From contig DASTQL010000129.1 in the NCBI GenBank assembly GCA_035761805.1, positions 1 through 18,967 on the forward strand: a stretch of 18,967 nt of DNA, read 5' to 3'. Made by a program: the position numbers and the translations under genes. This document shows positions 7,513 to 14,280 of this stretch, one piece after another; the stretch's first letter is position 1; every line of letters begins with the position of its first letter. The DNA comes from DASTQL01 sp035761805 (GTDB lineage Bacteria > Actinomycetota > Actinomycetes > Jiangellales > Jiangellaceae). The notes below the pieces were generated by a model. The model made no database searches. It was not told the DNA's origin and saw only the letters and a program-made list of their open reading frames with translations.

Positions 7513-8858
7513 GGGCCGGGCCAGGAGGCCTCGATCGCGTCGAGGACCTCGTCGTCCGCCTTGTCGCTGGCGATCCAGCTCGTCATCTCGGTCCAGAACG
7601 AGGCCGAGCCCACCTCCGCCGGCATCAGGTCCGAGCCGTCGAAGCGCAGGGTGGCGTCGGGCGCCTGCAACAGCTCCAGACCGAGCCGCGCGATCGGGTC
7701 GGGCACGTTCTCCGGGTCCAGCGCGGTGCTCGGAGCCGTCCAGTTGCCCCCTGCGGCACGCGCGTTCACGTACTCGGGCGACGTCATGTAGGTCTGGAAC
7801 GCCTGGACCTCGGGCCGGTCGGTGAAGGCGGCGACGAACTCGCCGCCGGTGAGCAGCGGGTTGCCGAGGGACTCGTCGATGGGCGGCAGCGGGAAGGCCC
7901 ACACGTCTCCGTCCTCGGCCACCGTCGTGCCCTCCGGCCAGCTGGAGGAGTAGAAGGACGACTGCTTGTGCATGAAGCAGTTGCCGTCCAGCACCGGCAG
8001 GCCGGCGTCCTGGAATGCGGTGGAGGCGATGCTCCGGACGTCGCCGAAACCACCGTTGACGTAGTCCTCGTTCTTGAGGATCGACCCCGTGCGCTCGAGC
8101 ACGTCGGCCACCTGGGGGTCGTTGAACGGGATGTCATGGGCGACCCACTGGTCGTAGACCTCCGGTCCCTTCTCCCGGAGCATGACGTCCTCCATCCAGT
8201 CGGTGACCGGCCAGCCGGTGGCGTCGCCGGAGGCGATCCCCACGCACCACGGCTTCCCGCCGTCCGCCACGATCTGGTCGGAGAGCGCGACCATCTCGTC
8301 CCAGGTCTGCGGTACCTCGTAGCCCGCGTCGGCGAAGGCGCCGGGTGAGTACCACACGAGGGACTTCACGCTGGCGCCGTTCGGAGCGGCGTAGAACGTC
8401 CCGTCGACCGTGCCGTACGGCGTCCAGTCCTCGCCGTAGTACTCGTCCACGTTGGCCACGACCGTCTCGGGGGCGGGCACCACCGCACCGGTGTCCCGTA
8501 CGACCGTCTGCAGCAGACCGGGCTGCGGGAAGAGTGCGATGTCCGGCGGCGAACCGCTCTGCACGCGGACGACGATCTGCGCCTCGAACTCCCTGGACCC
8601 CTCGTACACGACATCGGCACCGGTGCACTGCTCGAACGGCTCGAAGGAGGCGATGTACGGCGCGTCGTCCGGGGCCACGACCGAGGTGTAGAAGGTCACG
8701 GTCGTGCCGCTCAGGTCTCCGTACTGCTCGAAGGCGGCGCAGTCGACGTCGGCCGCCGCAGCGCCTCCCTCGTCGGCAGCTCCGCCGCAGCCCGCCAGGA
8801 CCAGCGCCAGCATCGCGGGGGCGGCCACGGCCGCAGACCCTCTCGTCCGGTTCCTCAT
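7509..8858 (-). CDS. ABC sugar-binding lipoprotein (AglE-type)
   Basis: 449 residues. A lipoprotein signal precedes lipobox LAGC, with lipidated Cys24. The mature part has the extracellular solute-binding protein family 1 layout: GTTVTFYTS near 51, YEGSREFEAQIVVRVQSG near 85-102, and a lid/hinge with YAAPNGASVKSLVWYSPGAF near 156-175. Cys40 and Cys78 could form a disulfide in the N-lobe. The sequence most resembles alpha-glucoside-binding AglE proteins. It is followed with a 4-nt overlap by a GH13 alpha-glucosidase, which supports an alpha-glucoside ligand. The ATG at 8858 has AGAGGAG 7 nt upstream and directly precedes the signal peptide; an earlier in-frame ATG at 8936 would place coding sequence across the operator. 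The two permeases usually found next to such a gene are missing. Confidence 0.9.
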   Translation of the reverse strand: MRNRTRGSAAVAAPAMLALVLAGCGGAADEGGAAAADVDCAAFEQYGDLSGTTVTFYTSVVAPDDAPYIASFEPFEQCTGADVVYEGSREFEAQIVVRVQSGSPPDIALFPQPGLLQTVVRDTGAVVPAPETVVANVDEYYGEDWTPYGTVDGTFYAAPNGASVKSLVWYSPGAFADAGYEVPQTWDEMVALSDQIVADGGKPWCVGIASGDATGWPVTDWMEDVMLREKGPEVYDQWVAHDIPFNDPQVADVLERTGSILKNEDYVNGGFGDVRSIASTAFQDAGLPVLDGNCFMHKQSSFYSSSWPEGTTVAEDGDVWAFPLPPIDESLGNPLLTGGEFVAAFTDRPEVQAFQTYMTSPEYVNARAAGGNWTAPSTALDPENVPDPIARLGLELLQAPDATLRFDGSDLMPAEVGSASFWTEMTSWIASDKADDEVLDAIEASWPGP

Positions 8859-8886
8859 CGTCCATCTCCTCTGTGCGTTCGAGTGC

Positions 8887-8904
8887 TTCGGAAGCGCTTC
8901 CGAA
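8887..8904. promoter_or_regulatory. LacI-type operator O1 (perfect 18-bp palindrome)
   Basis: TTCGGAAGCGCTTCCGAA is a perfect palindrome with the central CG pair typical of LacI-family sites. The AGCGCT core is also that of the Streptomyces CebR box. It lies 29-46 nt upstream of the binding-protein ATG and overlaps or follows the likely start of transcription. It is the best candidate site for the divergently encoded LacI regulator. Confidence 0.8.
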
Positions 8905-8907
8905 AGC

Positions 8908-8936
8908 ACCATGGCGCAGTCGCTCATCAATGTCAA
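8908..8936 (-). promoter_or_regulatory. Candidate promoter of the binding protein/GH13 operon
   Basis: On the minus strand a perfect TTGACA -35 (8936-8931) is followed after 17 nt by CATGGT (8913-8908), a weak -10. Transcription would begin inside operator O1. An alternative -10, TATCTT (8940-8935), would put O1 about 25-40 nt downstream of the start. Either arrangement lets a repressor at O1 block expression. Confidence 0.4.
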
Positions 8937-8954
8937 GATAGGAACGCCAAAATG

Positions 8955-8970
8955 TTGGAAGCGCTACCGA
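8955..8970. promoter_or_regulatory. LacI-type operator O2 (imperfect palindrome)
   Basis: TTGGAAGCGCTACCGA matches the central 16 bp of operator O1 at 14 positions. It lies just upstream of the regulator gene, with its left end (TTGGAA) where a -35 box for that gene would be. It is probably the autoregulatory site. The centres of O1 and O2 are 67 bp apart, so one protein could bind both. Confidence 0.6.
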
Positions 8971-8979
8971 GATTTCTGC

Positions 8980-8985
8980 TAGTCT
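8980..8985 (+). promoter_or_regulatory. Candidate extended -10 box of LacI gene (leaderless)
   Basis: TAGTCT preceded by TGC (an extended -10) ends 7 nt before the GTG at 8993. No Shine-Dalgarno is present. TTGGAA at 8955-8960 could serve as a -35 with a long 19-nt spacer and overlaps operator O2. Confidence 0.5.
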
Positions 8986-8992
8986 CCGGTGG

Positions 8993-10018
8993 GTGACCTC
9001 GGCACCGGGCAAGCTGAACCTCGCGGACGTCGCCCGCCGGGCGGGGGTCTCGCTCGCGACCGCCTCCCGGGCGCTCAACGACGCGTACGGCGTCGCCCCG
9101 GCCACGCGCGATCGGGTGCTGGCCGTGGCCGAGGAGCTGGCCTACGTCGTGTCACCGGAGGCCTCCCGGCTGGCCGGGGGGAGCACGGGACGGGTCGGCC
9201 TCGTCGTCCCGCACATCGACCGGTGGTTCTTCGGCACCATGGTCGCCGGGCTCGAGTCGGTGCTCCAGGACGCGGGACTGGACGTGCTGCTCTACCACGT
9301 CGGTGGGGCCACGGACCGCCGGCAGTTCTTCCACCGCCTGCCCGCCCGGCGCAAGGTCGACGCGCTCGCCGTCGTCGGCTTCCCGGTGGCCCAGCCCGAG
9401 CGCGAGCGCCTCGAGCTGATGGGCGTCGTCATCGTCTCGGCCGGGGGACAGGCCGCGGCCTACCCGTACGTGTGCATCGACGACGAGACAGCGGGTCGCC
9501 AGGCGGTCGACCACCTCCTCTACCTCGGGCACCGCCGGATCGGCATGATCGAGGCCGTCGACCCGGACCAGCCGGGATGGCCCGAGGCGCCCGGTCGCAG
9601 CCGGGCATACACGCTCGCCCACGAGGAGGCTGGGGTCCCGGTCGATCCGGCGCTGGTCGTCACCGTGGACTGGGGTGGCTCGGCCGGCGCCGATGCGATG
9701 GCCCGTCTCCTCAGCCTGCGTCGGCCACCGACGGCGGTCTACGCCCACTCCGACGAGGTCGCGCTCGGAGCGATCCGTACCGTCCGGCGGGCCGGACTCC
9801 GTGTCCCCGAGGACGTCTCCGTCATCGGCATCGACGACCACCCGGTCGCCGACCTCACCGATCTCACGACGGTCCACCAGCCCGTACGACGCCAGGGCGA
9901 GCTCGCCGCCCGGATGCTGCTCTCCCTGCTGGAGGACCAGGAGGTGGACCGGGCGGTCACCGTGCCGACGCACCTCGTGCCGAGGCGGAGCACCGCGCCC
10001 CCCCAGCGCGAGTTCTAG
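8993..10018 (+). CDS. LacI-family transcriptional regulator 1
   Basis: 341 residues. The helix-turn-helix is at about 8-30 (LNLADVARRAGVSLATASRALND), followed by a hinge helix region near 54-62. The periplasmic-binding-protein-like effector domain runs from about 67 to 330, with conserved blocks such as GHRRIGMI, AVYAHSDEVALGAI and VIGIDDHPVADL. Such regulators repress sugar-uptake genes and release DNA on binding a sugar. The gene diverges from the AglE-type binding protein and GH13 alpha-glucosidase, and two related operators lie between, so it very likely controls both them and itself. The GTG at 8993 was chosen because the HTH begins shortly after it and a -10 box lies 7 nt upstream. The effector is probably an alpha-glucoside or its hydrolysis product (inference). 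Confidence 0.93.
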   Translation: MTSAPGKLNLADVARRAGVSLATASRALNDAYGVAPATRDRVLAVAEELAYVVSPEASRLAGGSTGRVGLVVPHIDRWFFGTMVAGLESVLQDAGLDVLLYHVGGATDRRQFFHRLPARRKVDALAVVGFPVAQPERERLELMGVVIVSAGGQAAAYPYVCIDDETAGRQAVDHLLYLGHRRIGMIEAVDPDQPGWPEAPGRSRAYTLAHEEAGVPVDPALVVTVDWGGSAGADAMARLLSLRRPPTAVYAHSDEVALGAIRTVRRAGLRVPEDVSVIGIDDHPVADLTDLTTVHQPVRRQGELAARMLLSLLEDQEVDRAVTVPTHLVPRRSTAPPQREF

Positions 10019-10116
10019 CGGCGTCGACGACACTGCCGCCCTGCCCCTCGCGGTGATCGGTGGTACGGACCGGGGTATCGGCCGGCCCGCCTACCGACAC
10101 GGACCGGCCTGCGCCG

Positions 10117-10797
10117 TCAGGACGCCGGAGGCGACGGGGGCAGCACGCCGACCGGGCACGAGACGCCCGTCCCGCCGAGCCCGCAGTAGCCGTACGGGTT
10201 CTTGGCGTCGGACAGGTACTGCTGGTGGTAGTCCTCGGCGTAGTAGAACTCACCCGCCGGCCGGATCTCGGTGGTGACGGCTCCCAGCCCGGCGGTCCGT
10301 AGCCGCTCCTCGTATGCGACGCGCGCCGCCTCGGCCTCGGCCAGCTGCTCGGGCGTGGTGGTGTAGACCGCAGAGCGGTACTGCGTGCCGATGTCGTTGC
10401 CCTGCCGCATGCCCTGCGTCGGGTCGTGGCCCTCGAAGAAGGCCTGCAGAACGCGGCCGAACGAGACCTGCTCGGGGTCGAAGACCACCCGGACCGCCTC
10501 GGTGTGCCCGGTCCGGCCGGAGCAGACCTCCTCGTACGTGGGGTTGGGCGTGTGCCCGCCGGCGTAGCCCACGGCGGTCGTCCACACGCCCGGCAGCTCC
10601 CAGAAGATGCGCTCGGCGCCCCAGAAGCAGCCCAGCCCCAGGAGGACCTCCTGGTGGCCCGGCGGGACCTCGGCGTCGATCGGCGTGCCCAGGACGGTGT
10701 GCGTCCCGGCGAGGGCGAAGGGGCGGGTGGCGCGGCCCGGCAGCGCCTCCTCGGCGGAGACCAGGCGGGACTTCAGCGGACGGTCGAAGAGGAACAC
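10117..10797 (-). CDS. msrA: Peptide-methionine (S)-S-oxide reductase MsrA
   Basis: 226 residues. It reduces methionine-S-sulfoxide in proteins and as the free amino acid, in the cytoplasm. Catalytic Cys57 lies in GLGCFWGAER. Other family signatures are YAGGHTPNPTYEEVCSGRTGH (split around 78-98), FFEGHDPTQ (120-128), GNDIGTQYRS (133-142) and YHQQYL (190-195). The candidate resolving cysteines are Cys205 and Cys214 in the C-terminal glycine-rich tail. The N-terminal 50 residues (FLFDRPLKSRLVS...) are an extension common in actinobacterial MsrA. The GTG at 10797 has AAAGGA 5 nt upstream; an in-frame ATG at 10872 would add 25 unrelated residues. It has no evident functional link with the sugar genes on either side. 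The gene is convergent with the LacI gene, with 98 bp between and no convincing terminator. Confidence 0.95.
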   Translation of the reverse strand: MFLFDRPLKSRLVSAEEALPGRATRPFALAGTHTVLGTPIDAEVPPGHQEVLLGLGCFWGAERIFWELPGVWTTAVGYAGGHTPNPTYEEVCSGRTGHTEAVRVVFDPEQVSFGRVLQAFFEGHDPTQGMRQGNDIGTQYRSAVYTTTPEQLAEAEAARVAYEERLRTAGLGAVTTEIRPAGEFYYAEDYHQQYLSDAKNPYGYCGLGGTGVSCPVGVLPPSPPAS

Positions 10798-10812
10798 GGT
10801 TGTCCTTTCTGG

Positions 10813-10830
10813 CCGGGGGTGGACTCCCGG
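10813..10830 (-). other. Hairpin in the msrA 5' leader
   Basis: A 7-bp stem (one mismatch in the msrA-sense RNA) with loop TCCA ends about 4 nt before the AAAGGA ribosome binding site. It could affect initiation or be chance in GC-rich DNA. Confidence 0.25.
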
Positions 10831-10994
10831 CACCAGTCTCAACATTCCGGCGGCGCCCACGCATCCCGTCACCGGCCTTACGAGGCTGTTACGCGAACGC
10901 GGGAGCGTCCCGCCCTGCGCAGAGCCCGGGTCGGCCCGGGCACCGGCTGGCCTGTTTGAGCCATGGACAGGTGGGTATGGCGCAGATCACTTAT

Positions 10995-11006
10995 GTAAGC
11001 GCTTAC
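10995..11006. promoter_or_regulatory. LacI-type operator upstream of six-gene operon
   Basis: GTAAGCGCTTAC is a perfect 12-bp palindrome with central CG, 24 nt before the GTG of LacI regulator 2. Its core AAGCGCTT equals that of operator O1 at 8887-8904, but the next bases differ (GTA instead of CGGA). It is the only such site found near this operon and suggests that the first gene represses its own operon. No clear -35/-10 pair could be placed; TATGTA at 10992-10997 overlaps the site. Confidence 0.7.
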
Positions 11007-11029
11007 TGCCCTGACTGCCGGGAGGCCTC

Positions 11030-12043
11030 GTGGCGGCGACGATCTACCAGGTCGCCGATCTCGCGGGCGTGTCCATCGCCACGGTGTCGCGCGTGCTGCG
11101 CGGCACAGCGCCGGTGGCGGTGCGCACCCGGCAGCGCGTGCTGGTCGCCGTCGACGAGCTGGGCTACCGGCCCAGCCAGCCGGCCCGTTCCCTGGCGGAG
11201 GGCCGGCACGCGGCCAACGGCATCGTCTTCCCCGACCTGTCCGGCCCCTACTACGCCGACGTCGTCCTCGGGTACGAGAGCGTGGCCGCCGAGCTGGGCA
11301 GCAGCGTCCTGATCCTCTCCACCCACGGGCGGGCGAAGGAGATCCCCGACCTGGTCGTGGACCTGGCCTCGCGAGTGGACGGGCTCGTGCTGCTCGGCCG
11401 GACGGTCGACGACGGGCTCGTCGCCGAGATCGCCGCCGACGGGACTCCCGTGGTCACGGTCGCCCGTGCTCCGCTCCCCGGCATCGACGCCCTCTGCACC
11501 GAGAACCGAGCGAGCGCGCGAGCACTCGCCACGCACCTCGTCGACCACGGCTACTGCAACGCCCACTTCCTGGGTGACGTCGACTCCTCGTTCGACGCGC
11601 ACGAGCGCTGGCAAGGCATGAACGAGGCGTTCGCCGATCTCGGATGCCCCGTTCCCCTGCAGGTGCCGTGCCCCTACGACGAGGAGAACGGGCAGATGGC
11701 GGCCGCCCAGCTGCTCGGCGGGGCGAACCGACCCGACGCCCTGGTGTGCGCCAACGACGAGATCGCGCTCGGTGCCCTGCTCGCCGCCGAGGCGGCGGGG
11801 CTGCGGGTCCCCGACGACGTCGCGCTGACCGGCTGGGACGACGTCATGGCCGCCCGCTACAGCCGGCCGGGCCTGACCACGGTTCGCCAGCCCATGCGCC
11901 GGCTCGGCGCACTGGCGGCCCGGCGGCTGCACGAGCGCGTCACCGGCGAGCGCCCGGACGTCGCTCACGAGGTCCTCCCCACGCGGCTCGTGATCCGGGC
12001 GAGCTGCGGTGGCCACCCCGAACCGGACGAGCAGGAGGAGTGA
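11030..12043 (+). CDS. LacI-family transcriptional regulator 2
   Basis: 337 residues. The HTH is at about 5-24 (IYQVADLAGVSIATVSRVL) and the hinge region near 48-58. A periplasmic-binding-protein-like effector domain follows, with FPDLSGPYYADVVLGYE near 67-83, ALVCANDEIALGALLAAE near 236-253, and TGWDDVMAARYSRPGLTTVRQP near 268-289. It is the first gene of a six-gene transport and glycosidase operon, and its stop overlaps the ATG of the binding-protein gene by 1 nt (ATGA arrangement). A perfect LacI palindrome lies 24 nt upstream, so autorepression of the whole operon is likely. The GTG at 11030 has GGAGG 4 nt upstream. The inducer is probably an oligosaccharide or sugar released by the two glycosidases encoded downstream (inference). 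Confidence 0.93.
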   Translation: MAATIYQVADLAGVSIATVSRVLRGTAPVAVRTRQRVLVAVDELGYRPSQPARSLAEGRHAANGIVFPDLSGPYYADVVLGYESVAAELGSSVLILSTHGRAKEIPDLVVDLASRVDGLVLLGRTVDDGLVAEIAADGTPVVTVARAPLPGIDALCTENRASARALATHLVDHGYCNAHFLGDVDSSFDAHERWQGMNEAFADLGCPVPLQVPCPYDEENGQMAAAQLLGGANRPDALVCANDEIALGALLAAEAAGLRVPDDVALTGWDDVMAARYSRPGLTTVRQPMRRLGALAARRLHERVTGERPDVAHEVLPTRLVIRASCGGHPEPDEQEE

Positions 12044-13323
12044 TGAGAGCCCTGACCCGAGGTGCGGTCCTGCTGTTGGCAAGCGGCCTGGTGGTCGCCG
12101 GCTGCGGCAGGGAGGAGAACGGAGAGGGTACGGGAGGGGGCGCCGAGGCCGAGGCCGAGTCCGTGGCGGAGGGGGAGGCCACGGGGACGGTCGAGGTCTG
12201 GGCGATGGGCGCGGAGGGGGAGAACCTGGACGTCCTCGCCGAGGACTTCATGGCGGAGAACCCCGAGGCGGAGGTCCGGGTGACCCCGGTCCCGTGGGAG
12301 GCCGCGCACGACAAGATCGCCACGGCCATCGCCGCCGGCGAGGTCCCGGACGTGAGCCTGGTGGGGACGACGTGGATGGGCGAGTTCGCCGCCACCGATG
12401 CCCTCGACCCGACCCCGACCGACCTCATCGACGAGGACGCGTTCTTCGACGGCGCCTGGGACACGACCGTCTACGACGGCACCTCCTACGGCGTGCCGTG
12501 GTACGTGGAGACCCGGTTGGTCTTCTACCGCAGCGACCTGGCCGAGCAGGCGGGGGTCGAGGAGCCGACCGACTGGGACAGCCTCAAGGCCCTGGCGACC
12601 GGTCTCCAGGAGGCGGGTGCCCGTTGGGGCCTGAACCTCCAGCCCGGCGCCACGGGCGCGTGGCAGACCTTCATGCCGTTCGCCTGGCAGAACGGCGCCG
12701 CCATCGTCGACGACGAGGGGAACTACGCCCTGGACAGCCCCGAGATGGTCGAGGCGCTTGAGTACTACGCCTCGTACTTCGAGGAGGGGCTTGCCTCGAC
12801 CGCGCTCGCCCAGCCGGGCGAGCTGGAGTCGGGGTTCGCCGGCGGCAGCATCGGCGCCTTCGTGTCCGGTCCCTGGCACGTGACCCTGGTCGAGGAGCAG
12901 GGTGGCGAGGGCTTCGAGGAGCAGTACACCCTGGCCCACATGCCCGAGCAGGAGACCGCCACCTCGTTCGTGGGTGGCGGTGACCTCGTGGTCTTCCGCG
13001 ACGCCGAGAACCGCGAGGCGGCCTGGAAGTTCGTGGAGTACGTGAGCCGGCCGGAGGTCCAGCAGAAGTGGTACGAGACCGTCAGCGCCCTCCCCTCGGT
13101 GGAGAGCGCCTGGGAGAGCGGCGAGCTGGCCGACGATCCCAAGCTCGCCCTCTTCGGTGAGCAGCTGCAGGACGCCCAGTCGCCTCCCGCCGTGCCGACG
13201 TGGGAGCAGGTCGCCGCCGTGATCGACGCCCAGATCGAGGCCGTCGTCGTGGGCGGAGCCGACCCGGCGGCCGCCGTCGCCGAGATGCAGGCCCAGGCCG
13301 AGTCGATCGGGACCGGGGGGTAG
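12043..13323 (+). CDS. ABC sugar-binding lipoprotein 2
   Basis: 426 residues. A lipoprotein signal ends in VAGC with lipidated Cys21, then an acidic Ala/Glu/Gly-rich linker (about 24-48) and the family 1 solute-binding fold. Blocks include GTVEVWAMG near 48-56, VTPVPWEAAHDKIATAIAAG near 84-103, GVPWYVETRLVFYRSDLA, and FVGGGDLVVF in the C-lobe. Many aromatic residues (WYVETR, WQTF, FAWQN) fit stacking on sugar rings. The protein should capture oligosaccharides outside the membrane and hand them to the two permeases encoded directly downstream (5 nt and 10 nt gaps). It shows no close likeness to binding protein 1, so the two probably bind different sugars. The ATG is fixed by the signal peptide and by a GGAGGAG a few nt upstream. 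Confidence 0.92.
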   Translation: MRALTRGAVLLLASGLVVAGCGREENGEGTGGGAEAEAESVAEGEATGTVEVWAMGAEGENLDVLAEDFMAENPEAEVRVTPVPWEAAHDKIATAIAAGEVPDVSLVGTTWMGEFAATDALDPTPTDLIDEDAFFDGAWDTTVYDGTSYGVPWYVETRLVFYRSDLAEQAGVEEPTDWDSLKALATGLQEAGARWGLNLQPGATGAWQTFMPFAWQNGAAIVDDEGNYALDSPEMVEALEYYASYFEEGLASTALAQPGELESGFAGGSIGAFVSGPWHVTLVEEQGGEGFEEQYTLAHMPEQETATSFVGGGDLVVFRDAENREAAWKFVEYVSRPEVQQKWYETVSALPSVESAWESGELADDPKLALFGEQLQDAQSPPAVPTWEQVAAVIDAQIEAVVVGGADPAAAVAEMQAQAESIGTGG

Positions 13324-13328
13324 TAGTC

Positions 13329-14270
13329 GTGGCCACCGCGGTCGCCACCCGGCGACCCGCAAACCGCGGTCGGCGGACGCCCGAGCCACGGGCGATCCGC
13401 CGCCGCCGGGCCCTGGTCGCCTGGGGTTTCGCCCTGCCGTTCATGGTGCTGTTCCTGGTCTTCATGGCCGGGCCGGTGCTCGGCTCGTTCCTGATGAGCT
13501 TCACCGACCTTCGCAGCTCCGACCTCCGGACCCCGCTGGCCGTGGAGCCGGTGGGCCTCGACAACTACGCGCGCCTGCTGTCGGACGAGCTCTTCCACCA
13601 GGCCGCCTTCAACACCGCCTACTTCGTCCTCGTCGGCATCCCGCTCACCATGGCCCTGGCCCTGGCCGCGGCCGTGGGCCTCAACTCGGGGATCCGGCGG
13701 TTCAACACCTTCTTCCGGGTCGGCTACTACCTCCCGGTCGTGACGAGCATCGTGGCCGTGGCGGTGGTGTGGCGCTTCCTCCTCCAGCCGGACTACGGCG
13801 TCGTCAACACCGTCCTCGGCTGGGTCGGCATCGACGGGCCGGACTGGCTGAGCAGCACGACCTGGGCGATGCCGTCGCTCATCGTGATGGCGGCCTGGCG
13901 GAACATGGGCTACCTCATGGTGATCTTCCTCGCCGGGCTGCAGACGATCCCCGAGCACCTGTACGAGGCGGCCGAGCTCGACGGCGCGGGGTCCTGGGCA
14001 CGCTTCCGGCACGTCACCGTCCCGCTGCTGCGGCCGACGCTGCTCTTCGGCGCCGTGATCACGGGGATCGGCTACCTGCAGTTCTTCGAGGAACCCTTCG
14101 TGATGACCCAGGGCGGGCCGCTCAACTCGACCCTGTCGGTCTCGTACCACATCTACAACCAGTTCGGCTTCGGCAACTACTCCTACGCGGCAGCCATGGG
14201 CTACGTCCTCTTCGTGGCCGTGGTGGCACTCACCGCCGTGCAGTTCCGGTTGCTGCGGCCGCAGACGTGA
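13329..14270 (+). CDS. ABC sugar transporter permease 1 (MalF-type)
   Basis: 313 residues and about six membrane segments (near 32-54, 93-118, 133-155, 181-203, 237-255, 287-306). The cytoplasmic EAA loop, which docks on the ATPase, is EHLYEAAELDGAG followed by VPLLRP (about 209-236). The PLNSTLSVSYHIYNQFGF block is typical of the MalF side of type I sugar importers. The N-terminus is Arg-rich and cytoplasmic. The GTG at 13329 lies 5 nt after the binding-protein stop, with a G-rich ribosome binding site upstream; a much earlier in-frame ATG lies inside the previous gene. No ATPase gene is present, as is usual for actinobacterial importers served by MsiK. Confidence 0.92.
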   Translation: MATAVATRRPANRGRRTPEPRAIRRRRALVAWGFALPFMVLFLVFMAGPVLGSFLMSFTDLRSSDLRTPLAVEPVGLDNYARLLSDELFHQAAFNTAYFVLVGIPLTMALALAAAVGLNSGIRRFNTFFRVGYYLPVVTSIVAVAVVWRFLLQPDYGVVNTVLGWVGIDGPDWLSSTTWAMPSLIVMAAWRNMGYLMVIFLAGLQTIPEHLYEAAELDGAGSWARFRHVTVPLLRPTLLFGAVITGIGYLQFFEEPFVMTQGGPLNSTLSVSYHIYNQFGFGNYSYAAAMGYVLFVAVVALTAVQFRLLRPQT

Positions 14271-14280
14271 GGGGGCCGAC

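Noticed and set aside
7513..7902. N-terminal extension of the GH13 gene from an ATG at 7902
   Set aside because: It overlaps the 3' third of the binding-protein gene in another frame, has no GH13 homology, and the GTGA overlap gives a natural start at 7512.
8859..8936. Upstream ATG for binding protein 1
   Set aside because: It would put coding sequence through operator O1 and spoil the lipoprotein signal; the ATG at 8858 has a good ribosome binding site.
10019..10116. Possible terminator between LacI 1 and msrA
   Set aside because: Only a 6-bp stem (GGCCGG/CCGGCC, 10080-10109) with an 18-nt loop was found, which is too weak in DNA this GC-rich.
12110..12190. Low-complexity GAG/GCC-rich repeat at the start of binding protein 2
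   Set aside because: It encodes the acidic linker usual after a lipidated cysteine; no regular repeat unit suggesting a separate element.
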